From JBEKZQ01 sp049509675 (GTDB lineage Bacteria; Planctomycetota; Planctomycetia; Pirellulales; Thermoguttaceae), in assembly GCA_049509675.1 (NCBI GenBank), contig JBEKZQ010000115.1, positions 1-14,868 on the forward strand: a DNA stretch of 14,868 bases, given 5' to 3'. The notes beneath the pieces were generated by a model. It was not told where the DNA came from. It saw nothing but the letters and a program-made list of their open reading frames with translations, and ran no database searches. How positions within the stretch are numbered: position 1 is the stretch's first letter; each line of letters opens with the position of its first letter. Shown here one piece after another: positions 1-6,722 of the stretch. A program made the translations under genes and the position numbers.

Positions 1-225
1 CGGGCCACCGGCAGGACCATATTGCTTGGGCAGGAAGACCGGCCGCGTGGGCACGGGATGAAATTGCGGATAGAGGCGATAGCTGATTTCGGTCGCCGGG
101 GCCGAAGGCGGTTTCACCCAGACGTGGTCCAACCACTGGCCGCAACTCTGGCCGCCCGAGAGCAGAACAAGTCCCACTGCCAGAATCGCACGTCGCCGTC
201 TGCGAGTGTGCCTGCCCACGGCCAT
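1..225 (-). CDS. Partial exported hypothetical protein (5' end only)
   Basis: I do not recognise this gene. The ATG at 225-223 opens a frame of 75 codons with no stop to the window's left edge, so only the N-terminus is present. The first 30 residues look like a Sec signal: an Arg-rich n-region (RHTRRRRRA, residues 5-13), then a hydrophobic stretch (ILAVGLVLLSGG), then QSCGQW. A Cys at 28 follows the hydrophobic core, but the residues before it (GQS) are not a good lipobox, so a lipoprotein is possible but not supported. The mature part is rich in Pro and aromatic residues (WLDHVWVKPPSAP). A GGAGG directly precedes the ATG, which is closer than usual for a Shine-Dalgarno site, so the start is likely but not certain. 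It is transcribed away from the metallopeptidase gene. Confidence 0.6.
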   Translation of the reverse strand, partial: MAVGRHTRRRRRAILAVGLVLLSGGQSCGQWLDHVWVKPPSAPATEISYRLYPQFHPVPTRPVFLPKQYGPAGGP

Positions 226-532
226 CCTCCGCGCAAAGCCAATGTCACATGAGCAACAGATCGGCGGCAGCCGAGACGGAACATTAGGAATAATCGGCAG
301 AGTCGACCGTGACGGCGCAATTTTCGGGGGGGCGGGCTTTCGGTGTCTTTCGCGCTTTTCGCGATCCGCTTCCTCGATTCGACGAACCGCTCTATAATGT
401 TATATTGACCACCATATAGTGTGTATCTCTATAGTGTTGTAAGTAGGTCAAAAATACCGCTGCCGGTTGTGTCCACTCATGTCACGGGGGCGATTTTTCC
501 CGTAATCCGTCCGCAGTTGCGCGGATGTCGTT
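226..532. other. Divergent intergenic gap, AT-rich in its middle
   Basis: No convincing gene. The stretch 391-440 is much more AT-rich than the surroundings. It holds TATAATGT (393-400) and two direct copies of TATAGTGT (415-422 and 430-437). These resemble -10 boxes, but none has a good -35 box at 16-18 bp, so I assign no promoter here. A run of G occurs near 327-336. The gap separates a minus-strand gene starting at 225 from a plus-strand gene starting near 567, so it should hold the control regions of both. Confidence 0.5.
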
Positions 533-560
533 TTGCTTCCGAAAAGGCGGGGACTATAGT
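533..560 (+). promoter_or_regulatory. Possible sigma70-like promoter of the metallopeptidase gene
   Basis: TTGCTT (533-538) and TATAGT (555-560) are separated by 16 bp. The expected transcription start lies about 7 bp after the -10 box, at or next to the ATG at 567, so the mRNA could be nearly leaderless. This fits the lack of a well-placed Shine-Dalgarno sequence before that ATG. It is a consensus match only, in a GC-rich genome. Confidence 0.35.
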
Positions 561-566
561 GCTAGT

Positions 567-1178
567 ATGAGACCCGGACAGCCCATCAGTTCACGGCAAT
601 TGCAGTCGGCCTATGCCGATGTCCAGCGGGAGTTGGCTTGCGCCGGCTTATGGTACGTTGGCAACCCGCTGACGCGAACGGAAGTGGTGTTATGCCGCGA
701 GGCGCCGCCCGATCTGATGGATGCGGCCGGATTCTTCGTCAACGAAATGCATCGGCTGTATCGCAGCTTTGGCTGCGAGCCGGGGCACATCTATATTCCG
801 CAATGGGTGGGGCGGCCGGGCGCCCGGCGGAACCGCGGTTCGCTGCGCGACGTGCTGCGGCACGAGTTCGCGCACGCGCTGGCTTTTTACCACCCCGGCC
901 CGATCCGCCGCACGCGCGCTTTCGTGGCGGCGTTCGATGCCCGCTACGACGAAGTGTGGTACGATCCGCCCACCGACAAGGAGGACTTCGTGACCGATTA
1001 CGCCATGACGGCGCCCGACGAAGATTTCGCGGAAACGTTCATGGTGTGGTTGCGCGGTCTTGCGCAGACCAGCGGCATGGGGTCTCGTCGTTGTCGCTAT
1101 CGCTCAGGTCGCGTCACTCCCGCCCTGCGGGCGAAGTTCCGCTTTGTCCACGACGTCTGCCGGCGCCTGGCTCGATAG
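567..1178 (+). CDS. Putative zinc metallopeptidase (HExxH, gluzincin-like)
   Basis: The 203-residue product carries HEFAHAL at residues 99-105, a classic HExxH zinc site (His99, Glu100, His103). About 53 residues later, FVTDYAMTAPDEDFAETF supplies a probable third ligand, Glu156. The layout HExxH ... YA ..P.EDfAEtF resembles the putative zinc-binding metallopeptidase families known from bacterial genomes. I expect peptide hydrolysis, but the substrate is unknown. There is no signal peptide, so it is predicted cytoplasmic unless exported by another route. An ATG at 525 in the same frame would add 14 residues (MSFCFRKGGDYSAS). I prefer 567 because a possible promoter lies between the two and the added residues look non-coding. 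The 3' end overlaps the S53 peptidase gene on the other strand by 75 bp. The fold assignment is fairly sure; the exact family is not. Confidence 0.75.
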   Translation: MRPGQPISSRQLQSAYADVQRELACAGLWYVGNPLTRTEVVLCREAPPDLMDAAGFFVNEMHRLYRSFGCEPGHIYIPQWVGRPGARRNRGSLRDVLRHEFAHALAFYHPGPIRRTRAFVAAFDARYDEVWYDPPTDKEDFVTDYAMTAPDEDFAETFMVWLRGLAQTSGMGSRRCRYRSGRVTPALRAKFRFVHDVCRRLAR

Positions 1179-2417
1179 CGGGGCGGCGTTGCTGACGGCC
1201 GGTTCGCTGCTCAGGGCGACCAGGTCGGCGGCAATCAAGTTGGCCCGCGGAGTGCCCAGGCCGGTGGCGTAGTCGTAGCCCGCGTGCGCACTATAGCCGT
1301 TGGAACCTTTCACGATATCGTAGAAGTGGCTCGGCGGGACTGCTTGATACAAGTCGGCGGGCAGATTGGCGAGCGTGGGCAAGGTGGCATTGGCGCGGCC
1401 CTGATTGGCAAGGGCAATCAGCCCGGCCCATTGCGGCGCGCCGACGCTGGTGCCGCCGAACGCCAGCCAGCCTTGGGCACCTTGGTAAGCCAAGGAATCG
1501 TAGACCGCGACGCCCGTGTTGGGGTCGGCGTCATAGGCCACGTCGGGAACGGTCCGGTAGGAAGTGTTCTGCACGCCCGACTGGTAAGCCGGCGCCGGTT
1601 CATAACGGCTGATGCCGCCGCCGCCATCGCGCCAGGCAGTTTCGGAAAGGCGGTTTCCCGATGCGTCCAGGTTCAGATGCGTGCCGCCCACCGACAGGAC
1701 GTTCGGCGAAACGGCTGGCCAACTGGACGAGGCAGCGGAATCGCCGGTCGAAGCGACGAAGGTCACGCCCTGATGATTGGCGGGGGCGGTGAAGTGGGAA
1801 GCGAATTTCAACTCGCCCTGGAATTCACCGCCGCCCCAACTCATGGAGACGACCGACACGCCGGGCTGTTTTCGCGCCTGGTCCACGGCGGCCATCAGGT
1901 CCTGGATGCCGTCCGATTTCGCCTCGACCAGCAGGATGCTCGCCCCGGGAGCAATGGCATGGGCCCACTGGACATCGATGGAAATCTCCTGGGCCCAGCC
2001 CCCGTTGGTCTTTGGCAGCGCGGCGCCGCCGGTCTGGTTCACTTGCTTGAAACCAGGCGGAGCGGGCAGGCCGAAACGTTGATCGAAGACCGTCAAGTCG
2101 TGCCGGATATTGGGATCATTGAATGCATCGACAATGGCGATCGTCTGGCCGGCGCCATTCAGCGCCAGTTGATCGAAGCCGTATGCGTGCCGCATCTGCG
2201 CGGGCGAGTAGCCGGCAACCAGAGCAGTGCCGGCCGCGGATGTCGCCAAGACGTTCAGGGGATGGGCCGTGCCGGCGCTCAAGGGGGTTGCCGAAAGCAG
2301 TTGCCGCGATTCGAGTTGTTCCAAAGCGCAGATCCGCACGCCGCTTCGCCGGGTCCGCCCAGCGGATCGTGCCTGCAAGCGTCCCGGGCGCCGGCGCCCG
2401 GCGTTCTGCTTCAGCAT
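1104..2417 (-). CDS. Secreted S53 (sedolisin-type) peptidase with LEPR-XLL N-terminus
   Basis: The 437-residue product has a basic N-terminus and then LEQLESRQLLSA (32-43), the planctomycete LEPR-XLL tag of exported proteins. The sedolisin catalytic domain starts at YSPAQMRHAYG (70-80). Catalytic residues are visible: Glu144 and Asp148 in QEISIDVQWAHA, oxyanion Asp226 in STGDSAA, and Ser324 in FGGTSVGAP. The C-terminal calcium site is present as DIVKGSN (from 367) and GYDYATGLGTP (from 381). The family cleaves proteins, typically at acidic pH. Only about 27 residues lie between the tag and the catalytic domain, so the usual propeptide of well over 100 residues is missing. The start at 2417 has GGAG 7 nt upstream and a promoter ending at 2447. 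A longer frame to 2540 would run through that promoter and the adjacent repeat, so I reject it. Confidence 0.9.
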   Translation of the reverse strand: MLKQNAGRRRPGRLQARSAGRTRRSGVRICALEQLESRQLLSATPLSAGTAHPLNVLATSAAGTALVAGYSPAQMRHAYGFDQLALNGAGQTIAIVDAFNDPNIRHDLTVFDQRFGLPAPPGFKQVNQTGGAALPKTNGGWAQEISIDVQWAHAIAPGASILLVEAKSDGIQDLMAAVDQARKQPGVSVVSMSWGGGEFQGELKFASHFTAPANHQGVTFVASTGDSAASSSWPAVSPNVLSVGGTHLNLDASGNRLSETAWRDGGGGISRYEPAPAYQSGVQNTSYRTVPDVAYDADPNTGVAVYDSLAYQGAQGWLAFGGTSVGAPQWAGLIALANQGRANATLPTLANLPADLYQAVPPSHFYDIVKGSNGYSAHAGYDYATGLGTPRANLIAADLVALSSEPAVSNAAPLSSQAPADVVDKAELRPQGGSDAT

Positions 2418-2446
2418 GTCGAAACTCCATGATGAACCTGCCATGA

Positions 2447-2475
2447 AGTATAGCGGTGAATTTGTTTTTTTTCCA
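2447..2475 (-). promoter_or_regulatory. Sigma70-like promoter of the S53 peptidase gene
   Basis: Read on the minus strand, TGGAAA (2475-2470) and TATACT (2452-2447) are 17 bp apart. Transcription would start near 2440 and give a leader of about 23 nt carrying GGAG (2428-2425) before the ATG at 2417. The promoter lies only 5 bp inside the left direct repeat of the neighbouring MITE-like element, so an insertion there could affect expression. Confidence 0.5.
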
Positions 2476-2480
2476 GCGGC

Positions 2481-2645
2481 GAGGCAATACGCATGAGAAC
2501 TGCAAAGTGTGCGAAGTCTTCCGGGACACGTCCATTCCACACACTAGCCCGAAGCGCAAGCGAGGGACTTGCGGCGATTCTCCCTTGCTGGCGCTTCGGG
2601 CTAGTGTCTCGCATCGCAACTTTGCAGTTCTCCTGAGGCAATACG
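2481..2645. mobile_element. MITE-like inverted-repeat element with flanking direct repeat
   Basis: An 11-bp direct repeat, GAGGCAATACG, occurs at 2481-2491 and 2635-2645. Just inside it are perfect 14-bp inverted repeats, GAGAACTGCAAAGT (2495-2508) and ACTTTGCAGTTCTC (2619-2632). The similarity continues a few bases further inward (TGCGA) with a one-base gap. The roughly 143-bp core encodes nothing but holds a long hairpin (2541-2607). This is the architecture of a non-autonomous transposable element with a target-site duplication. An alternative is a recombined or duplicated intergenic repeat, as no transposase is in the window to match. It fills the gap between the PAP2 gene and the S53 promoter. 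Confidence 0.55.
2541..2607. repeat. 27-bp inverted repeat (planctomycete dispersed repeat, hairpin)
   Basis: The left arm (2541-2567, beginning ACACTAGCCCGAAGCGC) and the right arm (2581-2607) pair over 27 bp with two mismatches around a 13-nt loop. Translated, it yields the SPKR..G / SLALRASV peptides that recur as false genes in planctomycete genomes, so I take it for a family of dispersed repeats. As RNA it would be a very stable hairpin and could end transcription of the PAP2 gene, but no U-tract follows. Confidence 0.75.
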
Positions 2646-2646
2646 G

Positions 2647-3315
2647 TTACGAAATTGAAAGCCGTTGGCTGGCCCAGACGCAGCCGGCCGTCACCAGGCA
2701 GCCTAGCGCCGCACCGCAAAGCACGTCGCTCAGGAAGTGCGCCCCGCATTCGACGCGATGACAGCCCACCAGCATGGCGAGGATCGGAAATAAGCGGCGG
2801 CCCTGGGGATAGATCGATAGCAAGGCCAGCGCCAGCCCGGTCGCCGTGGCCGTATGGCCCGAGGGGAAACTCTGATAGACGCTTTCCGTATGTGCCCCAG
2901 GCAGCCAACCACCAAAAGTCATGGACACCTCGGCCGGCATGCTAATGATGGTGTCGGCCGCCTGAAAGCCTTGGGGGCGCGTGCGGGCGATTGTCAGCTT
3001 CAGACAGTCGGCCGCCAGGCCGGACAACAGAGCGCATGCCAAGACCCAGCACAACACGCGACGCCGCTTGGCCTCGAACTGCTGGATGGCCAGCACAATC
3101 AACAGGGCGCCCATTCCATTGCCGAAGACCGTGCATACTTCCAAGAGGTCATGTACGATGCGGGGACATTTCTTCTCTAAGCACCAGACCGCCAAGGGGC
3201 AGTCGACGCTCAGCGCGAATCCGGCCGCGAGGAACAGGCCCAAGGCGACCAGACACCAACGTCCTGGGGCTGCACCCCGGAGCGTGATTTTCTCTGTCTT
3301 GTCGAAATATCCCAT
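2647..3315 (-). CDS. PAP2-family membrane phosphatase
   Basis: This 222-residue polytopic membrane protein has the three PAP2 phosphatase motifs in order: KLTIARTRP (Lys106, Arg113-Pro114, the KX6RP motif), SFPSGHTA (PSGH at 151-154, with His154 the likely general acid), and HRVECGAHFLSD (Arg187, His193 as nucleophile, Asp197). The Ser that normally precedes Arg in motif 3 is His186. Hydrophobic segments surround each motif. Family members dephosphorylate lipid phosphates or pyrophosphates, including undecaprenyl pyrophosphate and phosphatidate; the substrate here is unknown. The ATG at 3315 has AGAGAAG directly before it, which is close for a ribosome site, but the N-terminus (MGYFDKTEK) is plausible and a promoter lies upstream. 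It is divergent from a lipid-linked-sugar glycosyltransferase, which supports a role in lipid carrier turnover (inference). Confidence 0.87.
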   Translation of the reverse strand: MGYFDKTEKITLRGAAPGRWCLVALGLFLAAGFALSVDCPLAVWCLEKKCPRIVHDLLEVCTVFGNGMGALLIVLAIQQFEAKRRRVLCWVLACALLSGLAADCLKLTIARTRPQGFQAADTIISMPAEVSMTFGGWLPGAHTESVYQSFPSGHTATATGLALALLSIYPQGRRLFPILAMLVGCHRVECGAHFLSDVLCGAALGCLVTAGCVWASQRLSIS

Positions 3316-3354
3316 CTTCTCTATGCGTCAAAATCTGCCGCTTGCTAGGCGGGG

Positions 3355-3383
3355 ATTGTAGCGCTTCTCCGCGTCTGCCGCAA
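3355..3383 (-). promoter_or_regulatory. Sigma70-like promoter of the PAP2 gene
   Basis: On the minus strand, TTGCGG (3383-3378) and TACAAT (3360-3355) are separated by exactly 17 bp. The predicted start near 3348 gives a leader of about 33 nt before the ATG at 3315. It lies between the gene and the three-stem repeat at 3416-3477. Confidence 0.5.
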
Positions 3384-3415
3384 TGCCGTTGTGGATATCA
3401 GCCGTGGATTGACGA

Positions 3416-3478
<63 letters not shown>

Positions 3479-3522
3479 AACCCATTGAAGGAAGTTTGAC
3501 ACAGTTCGGGCACATACTGCCG

Positions 3523-3551
3523 TTGGCGGAATCGAGCGGTTCTCGTACACT
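3523..3551 (+). promoter_or_regulatory. Possible promoter of the glycosyltransferase gene
   Basis: TTGGCG (3523-3528) and TACACT (3546-3551) are 17 bp apart. Transcription would begin at about 3558, next to the ATG at 3559, giving a leaderless or nearly leaderless mRNA. A TTGACA at 3496-3501 has no -10 box at the right distance. The match is moderate. Confidence 0.3.
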
Positions 3552-3558
3552 CGGGGCC

Positions 3559-5232
3559 ATGCGAAAATTATGGGAAGACCAGCTTTGGATCGGGGCCGCG
3601 GCGGCCATCATTTTTTTCACCAATCTCGGGGCCTGCCGCCTGTGGGACATGGATGAACCGCTGTACGCCTCGTGCGCGCGGACCATGCTCGACAGCCACG
3701 ATTGGGTCGTGCCGACCTACAATGGCCATGTTTTCTACGACAAGCCGCCGCTGATGTTCTGGACGATGCTGGGCGGTTTTGAGATGTTCGGCGTCAGCGA
3801 GTTTGCGGCCCGATTCTGGTCGGCCGTGTTCGGCATCGCCACCGCACTGGCCACCTACCACCTGGGCCGGCTGCTCTTCCGCCGCGAAATCGGCCTTTGG
3901 GCGGGGCTGATCGTCGCATCGACGATCATTTTCACCGTTTCCGCCCGGGCGGCCACAGTCGATTCGGCGTTGACCTTCGTGACCACCCTGGCCGTGCTGT
4001 TGTTCGTGATTGGCACGCGATGCCGGGCAGACGATCGTGATGAACGGCGGCCGTACTCTTTGCCGCTGCTGGCGATGAGTTATGCCTGCCTGGGCGCGGC
4101 AATCCTGGCCAAGGGCCCCATCGGAGCGCTCTTGCCGTTGGCCACGCTGGCGTTGTTCATGCTCATCGTAAGCCGCTCTTGGGGTATTGGAAGCCTGGCT
4201 GCATTAGCCTGGAAGATGCGGCCGATGACGGCAATCGCGGCCGTTCTGCTGGTGACGCTGCCGTGGTACGTGTTGGTCGATCTTCGCACGCACGGCGAGT
4301 GGCTGCGGCGATTCGTGGGCCAACACAACGTCCAGCCGTTCCTGGAACCCTCCTACGGGCACAGCGGACCTTTCTATTACCATCTGGTGGTTATTTTCAT
4401 CGGCTTCTTCCCCTGGTCGGTGTTCTTGGGGCGGACGCTGTTGCACGTCGTGAGGCGGCTGCGCACGGGCCACGCCTGGCAACGGGGCTACGTGTTGATG
4501 ACCTGCTGGGTGGCCGTGTTCTTCCTGTTCTGGTCCGTCTGCAGCACCAAGCTGCCGCACTACGTGCTTCCCGCCTATCCCGCCTTGGCGCTGTTGACCG
4601 CCGCGTTCCTCTACCAGTGGCTGGAGGAGCCGGGACAGGTGCATCGCTGGTGGCTGCGGCTGGCCCTGGGGACCGTGGTCCTGGTGGGCGTGGGCATGAC
4701 GGCGGCGATGCCGCTGGTGGCGGCGAAGTACATCCCCGGCGAGGAGATTCTGGCGGTGCTCGGCCTGATCCTGGTGATCGGCGCCGGGGCGGGACTGCTG
4801 CTCTTGGAGCGAGACCATCGCTATGCGACCCTGACCCTGTTTGCCATCGCCAGCGTGCTGTTCGTCACCGGCATCTTCGCCTGGGCCGCGGTACGCGTGG
4901 ATCGGCATCAGCACACCGCTCCCCTGGTGGCGGAAGTTCGCCGAGCGAGTCCCGGGGCCGCGCAAATTGCCGGCTACCGTTTTGAGCAGGCGAGTCTCGT
5001 GTTCTACGCGGGCGAAGACGTGCCCTGGCTGAATGATGCGGCCCAACTCCGCCGGTTCCTGGGCGCGGCCGGGCAACCCTATATTTTCACTACCGGCGAG
5101 TTCGAGGCCGAGATCCAACGGCAGTTTCCCGACCAATTACAGGTCCTCGCCCGCCGGCCGCGCTTCCTGGGCCGCGGCGAGGTGCTGGTGCTCGGTCCGA
5201 AACGGCCTTCCTATGCCGGATTATTCAGGTAG
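3559..5232 (+). CDS. ArnT/PMT-like membrane glycosyltransferase
   Basis: This 557-residue protein has roughly a dozen hydrophobic segments. Its N-terminal loop reads WDMDEPLYASCARTML (from residue 29), the acidic DE motif of the dolichyl-phosphate-mannose / ArnT type family. It continues with DKPPLMFW (from 61), a hallmark of the bacterial members. Such enzymes move a sugar from a polyprenyl-phosphate carrier to lipid or protein acceptors on the outer face of the inner membrane. The last 100 or so residues form a soluble tail (RFEQASLVFYAGEDVPW). The frame is open back to 3391, but that part crosses the three-stem repeat, so I use the ATG at 3559. No good Shine-Dalgarno site precedes it; a GGGG lies 2-3 nt away. 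The last codons and stop lie in another inverted repeat. The donor sugar and acceptor cannot be told. Confidence 0.85.
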   Translation: MRKLWEDQLWIGAAAAIIFFTNLGACRLWDMDEPLYASCARTMLDSHDWVVPTYNGHVFYDKPPLMFWTMLGGFEMFGVSEFAARFWSAVFGIATALATYHLGRLLFRREIGLWAGLIVASTIIFTVSARAATVDSALTFVTTLAVLLFVIGTRCRADDRDERRPYSLPLLAMSYACLGAAILAKGPIGALLPLATLALFMLIVSRSWGIGSLAALAWKMRPMTAIAAVLLVTLPWYVLVDLRTHGEWLRRFVGQHNVQPFLEPSYGHSGPFYYHLVVIFIGFFPWSVFLGRTLLHVVRRLRTGHAWQRGYVLMTCWVAVFFLFWSVCSTKLPHYVLPAYPALALLTAAFLYQWLEEPGQVHRWWLRLALGTVVLVGVGMTAAMPLVAAKYIPGEEILAVLGLILVIGAGAGLLLLERDHRYATLTLFAIASVLFVTGIFAWAAVRVDRHQHTAPLVAEVRRASPGAAQIAGYRFEQASLVFYAGEDVPWLNDAAQLRRFLGAAGQPYIFTTGEFEAEIQRQFPDQLQVLARRPRFLGRGEVLVLGPKRPSYAGLFR

Positions 5233-5387
5233 GGTGGGTCAAGGTCGCGCAAGCCTATGCTGGGTCTCGCAAACCGACCAACCGGCGCGCAGCGCTGTGT
5301 CACAAAGCGGTAAGTTGATAAGCGACCGAAGACCCAGGGAGAACCACGGTTTGCTCGACGCCACCCTACGGTTTATGAATAATCCGG
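5216..5387. repeat. Inverted repeat filling the convergent gap, probable two-way terminator
   Basis: CCGGATTATTCA (5216-5227) pairs perfectly with TGAATAATCCGG (5376-5387), and TAGGGTGG (5230-5237) pairs with CCACCCTA (5361-5368). A further stem, CTGGGTC / GACCCAG (5250-5256 / 5331-5337), lies inside. The pairing continues imperfectly inward from the TAGGGTGG arms. The repeat spans almost the whole gap between the convergent glycosyltransferase and glycoside hydrolase genes and includes the last four codons and the TAG stop of the former. A role in ending transcription from both sides is inferred; there is no clear U-tract. Confidence 0.65.
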
Positions 5388-5389
5388 GT

Positions 5390-6655
5390 TTACCGTAGGC
5401 CCGGGCCGAGTCGTACAGCGAACGCATCCCGGTCGCTGGTCCAGGGGATCGCGACATCGAGCGTATTATCGCGGATCGGCAGGCGAGCCTCAAAGAGCGC
5501 CTGGACAGCCGCAACCGCGTCGCCCTTGTCCTCGGGAATCCGCTCGACAACGACACGGACTTGGGCACCTTCCCGGAGGCAGGCCGCTTTGTCGAGCCCC
5601 TGGAAGCGAACCGTCACGTCGCCCTGCAAGCCGCCCGCGTTGCCCAACAAGACCTGCACGACCTTTCCGCGATCATCGCGGCTGGCCACCAGGTCGATCT
5701 TGCCGCTTGCCGTCGTGGCGATCAGGCGGCCCGACAGCGCCGCGTAGCGCTGGTAGGCCCACCACTGGCCTTTGGGGATGGCCTTGCGAGGAGCGAAGAG
5801 GATGCCGTCCAGGTTGCCCTTCCCCTCGTTGCCCCAGATGGCGTGGCAACTGAGGTCGATCTTGGCCCGCTCGATCTGTGCGATCAGCCAGGCAGTCTTC
5901 CCGGCGTGCTGCTCGTGGGCCAGGCAGTATTCGTTGACCATGAGTCCCTTCACCTGGATCTGCTCGGCCTTCAGCAGCTTGCGGCACTCGTCGGCCTCCT
6001 TGACGACGTTGCGGGGGAAGTGCCAGCAGACGTAGTCGGGCACAACCTGGTTGTCCTTGCAGAAGCGGATGAAGGCCGCAAAGCGCGGCTGGCCGGGATG
6101 GACGTTCGACCAACTCGGCCCCACGATGACGGACTGCGGATCGGTCTGCCGGATCTTCAGATAGGCCCTCCGCCAGGTCTCGTTGAACTGCTCGGGAGAG
6201 CGTTTCCAGAAGAAGCCGTGGTCCGGTTCGTTCCAGATGTCCCACTGCGGCTTCAGCCCGCGCCGCTGTGCCTCCTGGACCATGCGCGTGACGAAGTCCT
6301 CCCACTTCGCCCACTGGCCGTCGTCGCCGGGATGTTCTCTGCCGTAGCCCCAGCCGTCCGACACTACCACCTGCTGCTGGATGCCCAGCTTCTTCATCCG
6401 TTCGGCCTGTGCCCATGTCGTGCCGGGCCGCGTCCGATGAAGCCGAACCTTGAGCGGAACGATCATGTTGTCCGGCGGCAACTGCCCGTCATCGCTAAAG
6501 CCGTGCAGGAAGCCGCTGGCCCGATGGAGGATCTCTCCGCCGTCTGCGTCCAGGTCGACCGTGACGATCTCCGCAGCGGTGGCGGTGGAGATGCAGTTCA
6601 ACAGACAACAAAGCAAAGCCGCGATTGCCTTCGTACAGAAGTTCCTCAGTAGCAT
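5390..6655 (-). CDS. Exported clan GH-A glycoside hydrolase (GH39-like)
   Basis: The 421-residue precursor starts with a Sec signal (MLLRNFCTKAIAALLCCLLN, cleavage probably after ATAA at 28). The mature protein looks like a TIM barrel of clan GH-A. WDIWNEPDHGFFW carries Glu143, the expected acid/base in the NEP motif at the end of strand 4. VNEYCLAHEQH carries Glu242, the expected nucleophile at strand 7. The spacing and the WNEPDHG / VNEY pattern are most like GH39-type enzymes such as beta-xylosidases or iduronidases, but GH5 or GH30 relatives are not excluded. A C-terminal beta domain (IDLVASRDDRGKVVQVLLGN) follows. AAGAGA lies 5 nt before the ATG, which supports the start. It is the last gene of a four-gene minus-strand series and begins 67 bp after the SUMF1-like gene, so co-transcription is likely. 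Confidence 0.78.
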   Translation of the reverse strand: MLLRNFCTKAIAALLCCLLNCISTATAAEIVTVDLDADGGEILHRASGFLHGFSDDGQLPPDNMIVPLKVRLHRTRPGTTWAQAERMKKLGIQQQVVVSDGWGYGREHPGDDGQWAKWEDFVTRMVQEAQRRGLKPQWDIWNEPDHGFFWKRSPEQFNETWRRAYLKIRQTDPQSVIVGPSWSNVHPGQPRFAAFIRFCKDNQVVPDYVCWHFPRNVVKEADECRKLLKAEQIQVKGLMVNEYCLAHEQHAGKTAWLIAQIERAKIDLSCHAIWGNEGKGNLDGILFAPRKAIPKGQWWAYQRYAALSGRLIATTASGKIDLVASRDDRGKVVQVLLGNAGGLQGDVTVRFQGLDKAACLREGAQVRVVVERIPEDKGDAVAAVQALFEARLPIRDNTLDVAIPWTSDRDAFAVRLGPGLR

Positions 6656-6722
6656 GGCATTCTCTTTTGAGTCCAGATAGGACAGTTATTGTCTTGCCGA
6701 TGCCAAGTGTGGCCTCGGCATT

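Noticed and set aside
1284..2432. 382-codon plus-strand frame opposite the S53 gene
   Set aside because: No recognisable domain. The catalytic motifs are all on the minus strand.
2481..2645. CRISPR-like array or small RNA gene in the repeat cluster
   Set aside because: There is only one copy of the unit with inverted, not regularly spaced, repeats and no adjacent cas genes.
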